Source: an uncultured Eubacterium sp.
GTDB lineage: Bacteria; Bacillota; Clostridia; Lachnospirales; Lachnospiraceae
Length of the DNA: 64,000 nt
Direction: 5' to 3'
NCBI GenBank assembly: GCA_934351445.1
Contig: CAKRIZ010000001.1
Location: 248,001-312,000 of the forward strand
A program made the translations under genes and the position numbers. Positions 47,085 through 55,921 of this stretch are shown here, one piece after another (within the stretch, counting starts at the first letter, position 1; each line of letters starts with the position of its first letter). Below the pieces are notes generated by a model, which made no database searches, had not been told where the DNA came from, and worked only from the letters and a program-made list of their open reading frames with translations.

Positions 47085-48893
47085 TTAGCGAATCGTCTTA
47101 TATAAGGGGCCGTATGCAGCACATGCACGGAAGTCCTGTCCTTCCTTATCTGCGCCGAATGCGTTCCATGCGCTCGGACGGTATACGTCAGCATCGGGAA
47201 CATTGTGCAGACATACAGGGATACGCAGCATAGATGCCATTGTGATCAGGTCGGCACCGATATGTCCGTAGCTGATTGCTCCGTGGTTAGCGCCCCAGTT
47301 GTTCATTACATCGTAAGCAGTCTTGAACGGAGATCCGTCAACGCCATCGGTACGGGGAGCAAACCATGTACAAGGCCATGTGTAGTCTGTACGCTTCCAT
47401 AACTTATCAGAAACCTCTTCCGGCAGATCTACGGTCCAGCCCTCTACGATCTGTAATACAGGTCCGAGGTTCTTAACAAGGTTCAGACGGATCATGGTAG
47501 CGGGCATCTCTGTCTTGGTCTCAAAACGTGCAGAGTATCCGGCTCCACGGAAGTATCCATTATCAGCAGGGCACCACTCAACAGAATCCATGATCTTCTC
47601 GATGTCTGCATCTGTTACATCGTACCACTTCTTCATGGTAGGTGCACCGTTCTCATCGGTACATACACCGGAAGCATCCAGACAGCATGAACCGGAGTTG
47701 ATCAGATGGATAAATCCGTCTGCCTCTTTTGCCTTGCCCTCGATCTCATAACCGGTTACACGCTTTACAGCGTCTCCTGACCAGTAAGTACGAACATCTG
47801 CAAACATCTGTGCACGGTTGGTCAGCAGGTTCATGAACATCATGCCGGCACCGTTTAAGGTATCGTTCTCAGTAGCTAATGTAAACGGCTCTCTTGCTCC
47901 GTTCCAGTCAAAGGATGTATTTAAGATTGCCTCAGGGAAATCACAGTTCGGCCAATGATCGGTCCACTGTCTCTGACCCTGGAAACCACCACAGATTGCG
48001 TTGTGTCCAACAGCCTCTTCGCCGCATCCTTCCGGAAGGTTCGGGTTGCCCTGATACAGATCCTCAATGATGACTGCCATCTTTGCAGTGAACTCCCAAT
48101 CCTTTTCCTTCTGCTCATCAGACTTCTTAACGAAATCAGGGTTCTTGTCATAGCCCTGCTTTGCATATTTCTTGATCCATGCAAGAGCCTTCTGGTACTC
48201 ATCCTCATTGTAGATGTGCTCTTCCATACGACGAAGGATCTCTACCTCATCGACAGACTCTACACGCATGCCAAGGTACTCCTCGAAGAAGTCATGGTTG
48301 ATGATAGATCCGCCGATACCCATACACTGGGAACCGATCTGCAAGTAAGACTTGTCTCTCATGGTAGCTGCTGCAACTGCTGCACGTCCGAAACGAAGCA
48401 GCTTCTCGATAACGTCAGCAGGAATTGTCTCGTCATCTGCCTCCTGAACGTCCTTGCCGTAGATACCGAATGCGGGAAGTCCCTTCTGTGTATATGTAGC
48501 TAATACAGATGCCAGATATACAGCTCCGGGTCTCTCTGTTGCGTTCAGTCCCCATACACCCTTGATTGTCAGGGGGTTCATATCCATTGTCTCAGCGCCG
48601 TAGCACCAGCAGGGTGTTACAGATAAGGTGATTGCTACACCTTCCTTGCGGAACTTTGCCTCACATGCGGCAGCCTCTGCCACACGTCCGATTGTTGTAT
48701 CCGCGATGATGACCTTTACAGGCTCACCGTTTGAATAACGTAAATTTTCCTCATATAATTTCTTAACGGCCTTAGCCATTCCCATTGTCTGATCTTCCAG
48801 GGACTCACGCACCTTTAAGGGTCCTCTTCTACCATCAATGCAGGGTCTGATTCCGATTACCGGATAATCTCCAATGTATCTGTTCTTTGCCAT
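47085..48893 (-). CDS. fucI: L-fucose isomerase
   Basis: 602 residues, like enterobacterial FucI. Motifs: [43 protein letters not shown], and [13 protein letters not shown] near the metal site. It converts L-fucose to L-fuculose with Mn2+. Fuculokinase and aldolase genes are not in the window. Use of host mucin fucose is plausible. Operon control by the palindrome at 48924 is inferred. Confidence 0.96.
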   Translation of the reverse strand: MAKNRYIGDYPVIGIRPCIDGRRGPLKVRESLEDQTMGMAKAVKKLYEENLRYSNGEPVKVIIADTTIGRVAEAAACEAKFRKEGVAITLSVTPCWCYGAETMDMNPLTIKGVWGLNATERPGAVYLASVLATYTQKGLPAFGIYGKDVQEADDETIPADVIEKLLRFGRAAVAAATMRDKSYLQIGSQCMGIGGSIINHDFFEEYLGMRVESVDEVEILRRMEEHIYNEDEYQKALAWIKKYAKQGYDKNPDFVKKSDEQKEKDWEFTAKMAVIIEDLYQGNPNLPEGCGEEAVGHNAICGGFQGQRQWTDHWPNCDFPEAILNTSFDWNGAREPFTLATENDTLNGAGMMFMNLLTNRAQMFADVRTYWSGDAVKRVTGYEIEGKAKEADGFIHLINSGSCCLDASGVCTDENGAPTMKKWYDVTDADIEKIMDSVEWCPADNGYFRGAGYSARFETKTEMPATMIRLNLVKNLGPVLQIVEGWTVDLPEEVSDKLWKRTDYTWPCTWFAPRTDGVDGSPFKTAYDVMNNWGANHGAISYGHIGADLITMASMLRIPVCLHNVPDADVYRPSAWNAFGADKEGQDFRACAAYGPLYKTIR

Positions 48894-48923
48894 TTTTTCA
48901 TATCCTCCTTATATGTGCTATCT

Positions 48924-48941
48924 GCGCGAACCGTTTCGCGC
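48924..48941 (-). promoter_or_regulatory. Palindromic operator candidate upstream of fucI
   Basis: GCGCGAACCGTTTCGCGC has 7-bp inverted arms around a 4-bp centre, a LacI/GalR or GntR-like form, 31 bp before the fucI ATG. A clear -35 was not found; a TACAAT stands upstream. Confidence 0.5.
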
Positions 48942-49021
48942 TTCTGATATTTACATTGTAACCGTTTTCATCTGTCTTTTCTTGTGGAATAATGAAAAAA
49001 AATATGACAATATTCACCTGT

Positions 49022-49663
49022 TTATGAAAGCACCCAACGCTCATGAAGCTTTGAAAAATATGCCACCAACGGGCCTAAAAAGAACGCTGTAATCACGGTT
49101 CCAACGCCCAGATGTGCATTACTCCAACCGATGAACCCACTGCCGAGTGCCACGAGGATCACGAGTACACAGACCGCATCCGTCCCGACACGCAGCGCGA
49201 AATACGGCACCGGGAAACGTTTCGCCAGCCCGAGTGCCAGAAAATCATACGGCGCCACACCCAGCTCTGCCACCTGATACATTGCCAGACCAAACGTCAG
49301 TATCACCAGTGATACTGCCATGATAAGCAGACGCAGCGGCAATCCAGGTACCAGTGATGCGCCAAAGGTGCTATCCAGTATCCATGTGACGAACTGCACG
49401 ATATAACCAAGCAAAAACAGATTGATGATCGTACCGAGCCCGATATATTCCCTGCCCCATAACAGCTGGAAGATAAACAACGCCACATTTAAGATCAGCT
49501 GATACGTTCCCAGTCCCATGCCAAGTCCCTCACTGATCGCCATGGCCGAGGCACAGAACGGATCGTTTCCCATCTGTGAAAAGCGCAGCAATGCGACTCC
49601 TAACCCCAGAACCAGATTGCCTAATATGACTGCTGCCAGTTTCCTTTTTGTAACATTTTTCAT
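49022..49663 (-). CDS. YczE/YitT-like membrane protein
   Basis: 213 residues with five hydrophobic helices and the motif RFSQMGNDPFCASAMAISEG, repeated in weaker form at VAELGVAPYDFLALGLAKRF, so the two halves look duplicated. This matches YczE-type (DUF6198) proteins of unknown function. It follows the ABC ATPase gene by 19 bp and is probably the last gene of the riboswitch operon, so a role in metal or tetrapyrrole uptake is conceivable but unproven. Confidence 0.8.
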   Translation of the reverse strand: MKNVTKRKLAAVILGNLVLGLGVALLRFSQMGNDPFCASAMAISEGLGMGLGTYQLILNVALFIFQLLWGREYIGLGTIINLFLLGYIVQFVTWILDSTFGASLVPGLPLRLLIMAVSLVILTFGLAMYQVAELGVAPYDFLALGLAKRFPVPYFALRVGTDAVCVLVILVALGSGFIGWSNAHLGVGTVITAFFLGPLVAYFSKLHERWVLS

Positions 49664-49682
49664 TTGTCTGCTCCTTTATCAA

Positions 49683-50774
49683 TCACAATTTTCCGGCTGC
49701 CTGCGCATAGGCGAACAGTTCACTGTTTGCCTGTTCCATACTGCCAAAGCGCTCTCTCGCACAGATCACCGTCTGACAACAGTCTATCAGTTTCTTCGCC
49801 TGCGTCAAGCATTTCCCGTCAACCGGCTCAAACGCAGCCGCCTCCACAACCTCTGCCGCCAGTGCATGTGCGACCGGAGCATCCAGATCGTTCGCATACA
49901 GGATGCCCGTGGCAAATGGAATATTCTGCCGCTGAAGCCTGCGGTAGACCTCCCTGCCACTGCCATTCCCACCGATCACAAATACCTGTGGCTGCCCAGT
50001 CGGGGCAGGCAGTTCCAAAACATCTGTCTGCTCATCGTAGCTGCCTGCCGTAATATCAAATAACGCCGCAACCTCTCCTGATGTGAACACCTCCTCCGGT
50101 GTACCAAACCGGTATACCCTGCCATTCCGGATACACAACAGATGATCTGACACCCGTCTGGCCAGTTCCAGTTCATGTAATGACAGAATCACAGCCATTT
50201 TTTTGCATCTGCATAATTGCTGTAAAATGGATAAAAACTCCAGTTTGTAGCGTATATCCAGATACGAAGTCGGTTCGTCTAATATCAGCAGCTCCGGTTC
50301 CTGTGCGATCGCGCGCGCGAGCAGCACCCGCTGCCTCTGCCCGTCACTGATCCGTGTAAACAGCCTTTCACGCAGATCAAGGACACGCACCAGCTCCATC
50401 GCTTCCTCCACAACCCGGTGATCCTGTCCTGATAAGATGCCGAACCGCCCGGTATATGGATAACGGCCGGTCTCAACGACCTGCTCACAGGTCATAAGCT
50501 CTGCCTGCAGCCGTCCCGTCAGCAGTACAGACATCTGTCTGGCGCGTGTCTCCCGCGGCATTCCAGCCAGATCCTGTGCATTCAGGCAGAGCACACCCCC
50601 CAGCGGCCGCAGCTGCCCGGCAATGCTCCCTAGCAGCGTCGATTTACCTGCTCCATTGGGGCCGATCAGCGTCAGGATCTCTCCCCGCTCCAATGTAATC
50701 GTAATATTTTTTACAACCGGTGTCCTGTCATAGCCGACACACAGCTCTGTTGTGAAAAAATAGGATTCGTTCAT
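49683..50774 (-). CDS. ABC transporter ATPase (FecE/BtuD type) with extra C-terminal domain
   Basis: 363 residues. Residues 1-250 form the ATPase: Walker A GPNGAGKS (38-45), signature ISDGQRQR (142-149), Walker B ELLILDEPTSYLD, H-loop ILSLHEL. Residues 255-363 form an added domain starting QVFVIGGNGSGREVYRRL, Rossmann-like in look, containing ILYANDLDAPVAHALAAEVV. Typical FecE/BtuD ATPases end near residue 255. The extra part may bind a nucleotide or a corrinoid-related ligand (speculative). Confidence 0.88.
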   Translation of the reverse strand: MNESYFFTTELCVGYDRTPVVKNITITLERGEILTLIGPNGAGKSTLLGSIAGQLRPLGGVLCLNAQDLAGMPRETRARQMSVLLTGRLQAELMTCEQVVETGRYPYTGRFGILSGQDHRVVEEAMELVRVLDLRERLFTRISDGQRQRVLLARAIAQEPELLILDEPTSYLDIRYKLEFLSILQQLCRCKKMAVILSLHELELARRVSDHLLCIRNGRVYRFGTPEEVFTSGEVAALFDITAGSYDEQTDVLELPAPTGQPQVFVIGGNGSGREVYRRLQRQNIPFATGILYANDLDAPVAHALAAEVVEAAAFEPVDGKCLTQAKKLIDCCQTVICARERFGSMEQANSELFAYAQAAGKL

Positions 50775-50830
50775 ACATGTCTCTTCCTTGTTTTATTTAT
50801 ATCCTACGTAATCTGCCTGATCTGATCCGC

Positions 50831-51886
50831 CTAGTGGCCATCTCTCTTCCGGTGCATCATCACCCACAGCACAACCGGCGCACCAAACACCGCTGTCACG
50901 GTACTGATACTCAATTCCGTCGGTGCAAACACCGTCCGTGCAATCAGGTCACACAACAGACAGAACACACTGCCGCCGAGAAAACATGCCGGTATCATCA
51001 GGATCGGCTGGTTGCTGCGGAACAGATATTTGATCAGCTGCGGCACCGCGATGCCAACAAATGAGATCGGTCCTGCATAGGCGACCACACATGCTGATAA
51101 TACGCTGGATAACAGGATCAGCCCTACACGCAGCGCACGGACATTGACACCCAGGTTCTGCGCATAGCCCTCACCGAGCAGATAAGCCCCCATCGGCTTT
51201 GCCAGTAAAAACACGAGCACGGATACGACTGCCACTACAACTGCCATCACCGGCAGACTGCCCCACGCCATGCCGGAAAAGCTGCCCTTCGACCAGTTAT
51301 GCAGATTCACGATATCTGCATCATCGGCAAATGTAACGACAAAGTCTGTAACCGCCGAACAGATATAACCGATCATGACACCGCAGACAACGAGCATCGA
51401 CATCTGATGCACGCGTCTGGCTGCCAACAGGACAAATCCGGTGACGAGCATTGCCCCCGCAAATGCCGTCACAATCAGCAGCGCAGAACTCACTCCCGCT
51501 GTATTTCCGAGCAGAAATACCATCACAAGCGACACGGTCAGCTTGGCTCCGGAGGAAATACCGAGCACGAACGGACCTGCGATCGGGTTGTGGAAAAATG
51601 TCTGCAGCAGATACCCGGCCAGTGCCAGTGCCCCGCCGAGGATCAATACTGCCACTGCCCTGGGCAGCCTGATATTCCATACGATACCATATACGGTATC
51701 ACTGACCGCCCCGCCACTCACGCAGGCATACAATTCTCCCGGTGTAACCGGCACACTGCCGATTCCGATATTCAGTAAAAAAAATACAATCACACCCACT
51801 GCCAGCGCTGCAAATGCAGCAGCCGGCCGTGCGTGTGTGTGGCTGTGTCCCTGTATGTTTCCCGGATGTTTCTCCGCAAGTATCAT
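50831..51886 (-). CDS. FecCD-type ABC transporter permease
   Basis: 351 residues and about ten membrane helices. Typical FecCD/BtuC features: LPRAVAVLILGGALALAGYL, then QTFFHNPIAGPFVLGISSGA and GPISFVGIAVPQLIKYLF. Members import Fe-siderophores, heme or cobalamin. With the CbiK-like protein and the cobalamin riboswitch, a corrinoid, tetrapyrrole or metal chelate is the likely cargo. It starts 42 bp after the binding-protein gene. Confidence 0.92.
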   Translation of the reverse strand: MILAEKHPGNIQGHSHTHARPAAAFAALAVGVIVFFLLNIGIGSVPVTPGELYACVSGGAVSDTVYGIVWNIRLPRAVAVLILGGALALAGYLLQTFFHNPIAGPFVLGISSGAKLTVSLVMVFLLGNTAGVSSALLIVTAFAGAMLVTGFVLLAARRVHQMSMLVVCGVMIGYICSAVTDFVVTFADDADIVNLHNWSKGSFSGMAWGSLPVMAVVVAVVSVLVFLLAKPMGAYLLGEGYAQNLGVNVRALRVGLILLSSVLSACVVAYAGPISFVGIAVPQLIKYLFRSNQPILMIPACFLGGSVFCLLCDLIARTVFAPTELSISTVTAVFGAPVVLWVMMHRKRDGH

Positions 51887-51928
51887 AGGTATCCCCTTTT
51901 TTCCTATCTGATATAGGTTTTTATACGT

Positions 51929-53137
51929 TTATTTTAACGGATAGATATATCTCATCTCATGCGCCCGGTCACCCGAAAAGATTGCGTGCAGATCCTCAAT
52001 AAATGCACCTGCAGACATCGTATGCTGATACATATCATTCGTTGTACACCAGACATTGCCGCTCTGTACTGCTTTAAAATCGCGGAGCATGGCACTCTTT
52101 GCCACCAGATCACCGACACTGCCCAGTTCACCGTCAATCGTGCTGTTGTAGATCAGGCAATCCGCATTTTTTGCAGTTGCATAAAATTCTTCCATTGTCA
52201 TATTCACGGATGATTTATGATCTGTGTCAGATCCAAGATCGTCAAACACATAGGTTCCACCTGCCAGTTTGATCATCTGTGGCACATAATCTGCGGTTTT
52301 CCGCACATTCACGGTTCCGTTCGTCGTCAGGTAGAAAAATGCCACGGTCTGTCCCGTCGGTGTATCATCCTGCATCATGCGGTCGAGAATCTGTGTCTGC
52401 TCTGCAAACGCTGCATCTGCCTGAGTTTCCCTGCCCAGAAGTGCACCGTAAAACCGGATCCACTCTACACGCCCTAACGGATGCGTCTCATAGCTGGAAT
52501 AATCAATCAACGTAGGTATCCCAAATTCAGCCAGCTTCTCCACAACCTCGGGGGCATGTGTAATCATCGTATTCTCGATCGCCAGGCTGCAGCCCTCGGA
52601 TACGATCAATTCATAATCAGGCATGCTGTATTTTCCGGCATAGATCATCCGGCCGTCCTCCATCGCAGTGCGGGCTTCTTCTATATACCAGCCCTCCTCC
52701 TGCTGACCCGAGAATCGAATCGTATCAATCGCATCCAGCTCCCGGAACAGATCCATCGCTGCCGACGCAACCAGATACAGATGGTCGAGCGGCCTGTGCA
52801 GCACTGTAATCCCATCATCCAGTCCTTCCGGTGTCTGCGCTCCTTCCGGAACAACCAGAAATCTGGCGCCGTCTACCTTTGTTGTGAGCATCACATAGCC
52901 ACCCTCATAATGATCCACGGTAAACTGCGTGGCATATTCTGTTTTCATGCGATCCTTATACACCAGTGATCCTGCTGCCTGCGCGGCCGTCTCCTGTCCT
53001 GTCGCTGCCTGTGCCGGCATCTCCACCTGATTTTCGTCAGATGCAGAAGAAGGACTGCCGCAGCCTATAAGCCCCAGCAGTCCTGCCAATACCAGTATCA
53101 GAGATCCGATCACCTGTATCTTTCTTCTATTTTTCAT
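51929..53137 (-). CDS. ABC transporter substrate-binding lipoprotein (BtuF/FepB type)
   Basis: 402 residues. Lipoprotein signal with lipobox GLIGCGSPS, then a type-III two-lobed binding domain (VEKLAEFGIPTLIDYSSYE; LGSDTDHKSSVNMTMEEFYA; DCLIYNSTI; GNVWCTTNDMY). It delivers ligand to the FecCD permease. Its start overlaps the stop of the upstream lipoprotein gene by one base (TAATG). Confidence 0.9.
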   Translation of the reverse strand: MKNRRKIQVIGSLILVLAGLLGLIGCGSPSSASDENQVEMPAQAATGQETAAQAAGSLVYKDRMKTEYATQFTVDHYEGGYVMLTTKVDGARFLVVPEGAQTPEGLDDGITVLHRPLDHLYLVASAAMDLFRELDAIDTIRFSGQQEEGWYIEEARTAMEDGRMIYAGKYSMPDYELIVSEGCSLAIENTMITHAPEVVEKLAEFGIPTLIDYSSYETHPLGRVEWIRFYGALLGRETQADAAFAEQTQILDRMMQDDTPTGQTVAFFYLTTNGTVNVRKTADYVPQMIKLAGGTYVFDDLGSDTDHKSSVNMTMEEFYATAKNADCLIYNSTIDGELGSVGDLVAKSAMLRDFKAVQSGNVWCTTNDMYQHTMSAGAFIEDLHAIFSGDRAHEMRYIYPLK

Positions 53138-54060
53138 TAGTTATCCTCTGCCACTGCTGTCTCTGAGTGAAAGGTCAACTTATACTCGATCTCATGCGGC
53201 TGGCTCATCGCAACGGTATCCCCGATCACTGTGACCGGTGTATCGAGTGCCGCCACAGGTATCTCGAATACAGAATTGCCCTCTGTGTTGACCGGAAGAT
53301 ATTTCTCACCATCCACGAGCATATAATCATAGTTGGGACTGCTCCAGATGACTGTCGCCGTGATCTGGCCTCCATCTACTTTTACAGCAGCCGGTGACTC
53401 AATGTACGCCCTGCCACTGCCACCTTCAAAGGTGACATCCATCGTATAACTTCCATCCTCCAGCGATGCAGCGGTATCCTTCTGGTCTGCTGCATCCTCT
53501 GAAGCCGGAGTCACATCCGTCACAGATACCTTATGGTCATACCAGGTTCCCTTGGTACCAATAAGCGCGAGGTCAAACTCCTCATCCAATGCCGGAACCG
53601 GGACATCAAAGCCGTTCACTTCTTCACTCATGCCATCTTCATAAGTGACTGTATCCACCGTAGGTTCCAGCAGCCGGGCATCGTCTTTTTGCGCATCTGC
53701 CGCCAGTCCGGGATAGAGATTCACGATATTTTTTGAAGTCAGTGAAATATGAATCGTCATCTCACCGTCCTTCACTGTCAGCGTTCCTTTTCCATCACAT
53801 GCCTCGTTTACATGGAACATCGTGCTGTCTGTCTGAAATCTGGCCGTATAGACACCATCTGCAAGCGCGGTCTCCTGTGTCTGTCCTGCTTCATCAGACG
53901 CAGCTTCACTGTCTGCCTGATCATCCGTCTGTTCCGCCGTATCTGCGGTCTGCTGTACATCCTGCGGTGTCTCCTGTGTCTCACCACTGTTACTGCCGCA
54001 TCCAAATAATAAGGTACTCGTCAGCAATAATACACTGACTGCTGCTGTCATTCTCTTCAT
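53137..54060 (-). CDS. Lipoprotein with two iron-transport-associated-type domains
   Basis: 307 residues. Lipobox LLFGCGSNS, an acidic/Gln-rich linker, then two related beta domains: ADGVYTARFQTDSTMFHVNE (about 70-175) and EDGSYTMDVTFEGGSGRAYI (about 200-295). Both follow a DGxYTxxV... pattern with a hydroxylated, mostly beta core. Such domains appear beside FecCD-type importers in Clostridia and may bind the metal complex at the surface. The ligand is unknown. It lies 26 bp after the CbiK-like gene. Confidence 0.78.
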   Translation of the reverse strand: MKRMTAAVSVLLLTSTLLFGCGSNSGETQETPQDVQQTADTAEQTDDQADSEAASDEAGQTQETALADGVYTARFQTDSTMFHVNEACDGKGTLTVKDGEMTIHISLTSKNIVNLYPGLAADAQKDDARLLEPTVDTVTYEDGMSEEVNGFDVPVPALDEEFDLALIGTKGTWYDHKVSVTDVTPASEDAADQKDTAASLEDGSYTMDVTFEGGSGRAYIESPAAVKVDGGQITATVIWSSPNYDYMLVDGEKYLPVNTEGNSVFEIPVAALDTPVTVIGDTVAMSQPHEIEYKLTFHSETAVAEDN

Positions 54061-54086
54061 TTTCTAATACATCCTTTTTCTATTTC

Positions 54087-55352
54087 CTATTTCATAGCTG
54101 CTGCTGTGTGCGCCACATACAACTGCTGGATCGCATCGATCTCTCCCAGACCTGCGATCTGTGTATCTACACTGTCAAAGTCTCCGCTTGCCTCAAACAT
54201 GCTCTTCCATGAATCGTCATCATCACCGGCCATATCATTATTGGCATGATCTCCTGCAACAACCATCAGCGGGCGGAGGATCACTTTCTTATATCCGGCT
54301 TCTTTCACTGCCTCAATCACGGCCTCACATGCAGTCTCCTCAGGCTCGCCCTCTACCGTTCCGATAAATACGTTTTTATATCCCAGATCACCCATCTGTG
54401 TCTGCATCTGGCTGTAAGACACCTTTGCAGTATGGGAGGTACCATGACCCATAAATACAAACGCGGTACCGTCTGCCTCTGCTGCATCCAGGCTGTCATA
54501 CCCTGCATCAGCTACTGCCTCAGAAGTAATCGCCTCGGCAACTGCTTTCTTGTCATCATTAATGACTGTCGCATCACTTCCAACCTCTCCGAGCAGCGGC
54601 TCTGCGATCTTTACAGATTCAAACTGATCCTTATAAGATTCCACTGCCCCTGACAATTCATCATACTCCGCACCATGCATCAGATGTGTCGGCTGAACGA
54701 CCAGATTCTTGACACCGTTATCCACTGCACGCTGCAACGCCTGATCCATGTTATCAATATGTTCATCATCACGTGCCTGTACATGGTTGATAATGATCTG
54801 TGCGGTAAATGCACGTCTGACTGACCAGTCGGGATTTGCCTCCTGGATCGCATCCTCGATACCCTTGATATCTGCTACACGGCTGTCGTTGAACGAAGTA
54901 CCAAAGCTCACCACAAGGATCTCGTTCTCACCGATGTCATCCTGATTGCGGGGATCATCCTTGGATGCATCTCCGGTATCTCTGCCGAAATAGTCAGGAT
55001 CTGCATTCTCACCCTCTACAAGTGCCTTCTGTGCATCTGTCAGGGCATCCCATGCTTCCTTCGCTGCTGCACACTGTGCATCTGTATCATCTGTACGCTC
55101 CTGTACGTAAATTGCATCAATCAATGCTGCCACCTCATCTGCTGCCTTCTGATCCGCATCCGCATCATCTTCTGTATCCTGATCCTCCTGCGTATCATCT
55201 GTTGTCTCATCTGTCGTTTCTGTGTCACTGTCTGCCTGCTGTGTGTCCTCTGTCTGCTGCGTGGACGCCTCCTGCTTGCTGCCGCATCCAGCCAGCCCCA
55301 GTGAAGCTGTGAGTGTCAGTGCTAACATCATTACTACTACTTTCTTTTTCAT
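54087..55352 (-). CDS. Exported CbiK-type sirohydrochlorin cobaltochelatase lipoprotein
   Basis: 421 residues. Lipobox GLAGCGSK and a strongly acidic linker (to about residue 75) precede a helical segment, then a CbiK chelatase domain (about 145-421): ILVVSFGTSFNDSRVADIKG, PTHLMHGAEYDEL and VFMGHGTSHTAKVSY with the metal-site histidines, and VVAGDHANNDMAGDD. Cytoplasmic CbiK inserts cobalt in B12 synthesis; here the signal puts it outside, where it may bind or load a tetrapyrrole for the importer encoded next. Start from AAGGAGG at 55352. Under a cobalamin riboswitch. Confidence 0.88.
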   Translation of the reverse strand: MKKKVVVMMLALTLTASLGLAGCGSKQEASTQQTEDTQQADSDTETTDETTDDTQEDQDTEDDADADQKAADEVAALIDAIYVQERTDDTDAQCAAAKEAWDALTDAQKALVEGENADPDYFGRDTGDASKDDPRNQDDIGENEILVVSFGTSFNDSRVADIKGIEDAIQEANPDWSVRRAFTAQIIINHVQARDDEHIDNMDQALQRAVDNGVKNLVVQPTHLMHGAEYDELSGAVESYKDQFESVKIAEPLLGEVGSDATVINDDKKAVAEAITSEAVADAGYDSLDAAEADGTAFVFMGHGTSHTAKVSYSQMQTQMGDLGYKNVFIGTVEGEPEETACEAVIEAVKEAGYKKVILRPLMVVAGDHANNDMAGDDDDSWKSMFEASGDFDSVDTQIAGLGEIDAIQQLYVAHTAAAMK

Positions 55353-55403
55353 TTTTATGTCCTCCTTGTGGTATTTCGTACCAGACCTCACTTACAGGTA
55401 TAA

Positions 55404-55435
55404 TAAAAACCCTCTACTGCTATCAGGTAAAGGGT
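55404..55435 (-). terminator. Cobalamin-riboswitch terminator
   Basis: Stem ACCCTTTAC/GTAGAGGGT (one G-U) followed by T5 on the minus strand, 52 bp before the CbiK start. It should form when cobalamin is bound. An ACTGAAAA/TTTTCAGT pair at about 55452-55488 is a possible competing structure. Confidence 0.7.
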
Positions 55436-55552
55436 CTGCACGCAAAGAAAACTGAAAAATGAATGGTCATCACTGTGAGCCTTTTCAGTCCTTATGTACA
55501 ACCAGTTACTCGTGGTCTGAAACGAAATGATTCCTCTCGTTACGGTACAGCA

Positions 55553-55697
55553 CTCAGGCAGGTCTCCCGACTCATAGATCCACGCATCCGCCATCTTCCC
55601 AGTCTCCCAGTGATATCTCGGCCTCTGCTCCCTAATTACGGTGACGAGTTCGTACAGGACTTGCACCTGTTTCCCTTTTCACCGGAACTGGTCTGAA
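55553..55697 (-). ncRNA. Cobalamin riboswitch
   Basis: The minus strand shows the cobalamin aptamer core: GGGAAACAGGTGCAAGTCCTG, then CACTGGGAGACTGGGAAG and the B12 box AGTCGGGAGACCTGCCT. It leads the operon of CbiK-like lipoprotein and FecCD importer. The gap 55353-55921 holds terminator, aptamer, promoter and repeat fragments; no gene. Confidence 0.92.
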
Positions 55698-55779
55698 TAT
55701 ATCCCAGCTTCTTCTAACTGCTTCTCAGACCCTTCCGACACCTCAGCACTCTATATGCAATTTTCTGCAATTCGTATGC

Positions 55780-55808
55780 ATTCTATCACAACTCATCTGA
55801 TGATGCAA
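55780..55808 (-). promoter_or_regulatory. Predicted promoter of the cobalamin-riboswitch operon
   Basis: -35 TTGCAT (55803-55808), 17-bp spacer, -10 TAGAAT (55780-55785) on the minus strand. Confidence 0.6.
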
Positions 55809-55822
55809 CCAGAAATTTGTAA

Positions 55823-55856
55823 CAGTTACCGGAACGAGGTACGAGTGAACAGTAAC
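55823..55856. repeat. One-hairpin fragment of the 134-bp element, inverted
   Basis: Reverse complement of the first 34 bases of the 134-bp element with three mismatches; it keeps GTTACTG...CAGTAAC as a hairpin. Abuts the diverged palindrome repeat at 55860. Confidence 0.75.
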
Positions 55857-55859
55857 GCA

Positions 55860-55891
55860 TTTTATGTGATAAAAATTTCCACCACATAAAA
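55860..55891. repeat. Diverged copy of the 33-bp palindrome repeat
   Basis: 32 bp, arms TTTTATGTG/CACATAAAA kept, centre changed. It lies 4 bp from the 134-bp element fragment, and its A-run forms the T-run of the chemoreceptor terminator. Confidence 0.65.
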
Positions 55892-55915
55892 AGGGGACAG
55901 TACCATACTGTCCCC
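55888..55915 (-). terminator. Terminator after the chemoreceptor gene
   Basis: 10-bp perfect stem GGGGACAGTA/TACTGTCCCC, 3-nt loop, then T5 on the minus strand; 6 bp past the stop codon. Confidence 0.85.
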
Positions 55916-55921
55916 GATATT

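Noticed and set aside
47955..48503. 182-codon plus-strand frame inside fucI
   Set aside because: Antisense of the isomerase coding sequence.
51299..51911. Long plus-strand frames (156-159 codons) opposite the FecCD permease
   Set aside because: High-GC antisense of a membrane protein gene; no ribosome site and no recognisable protein.
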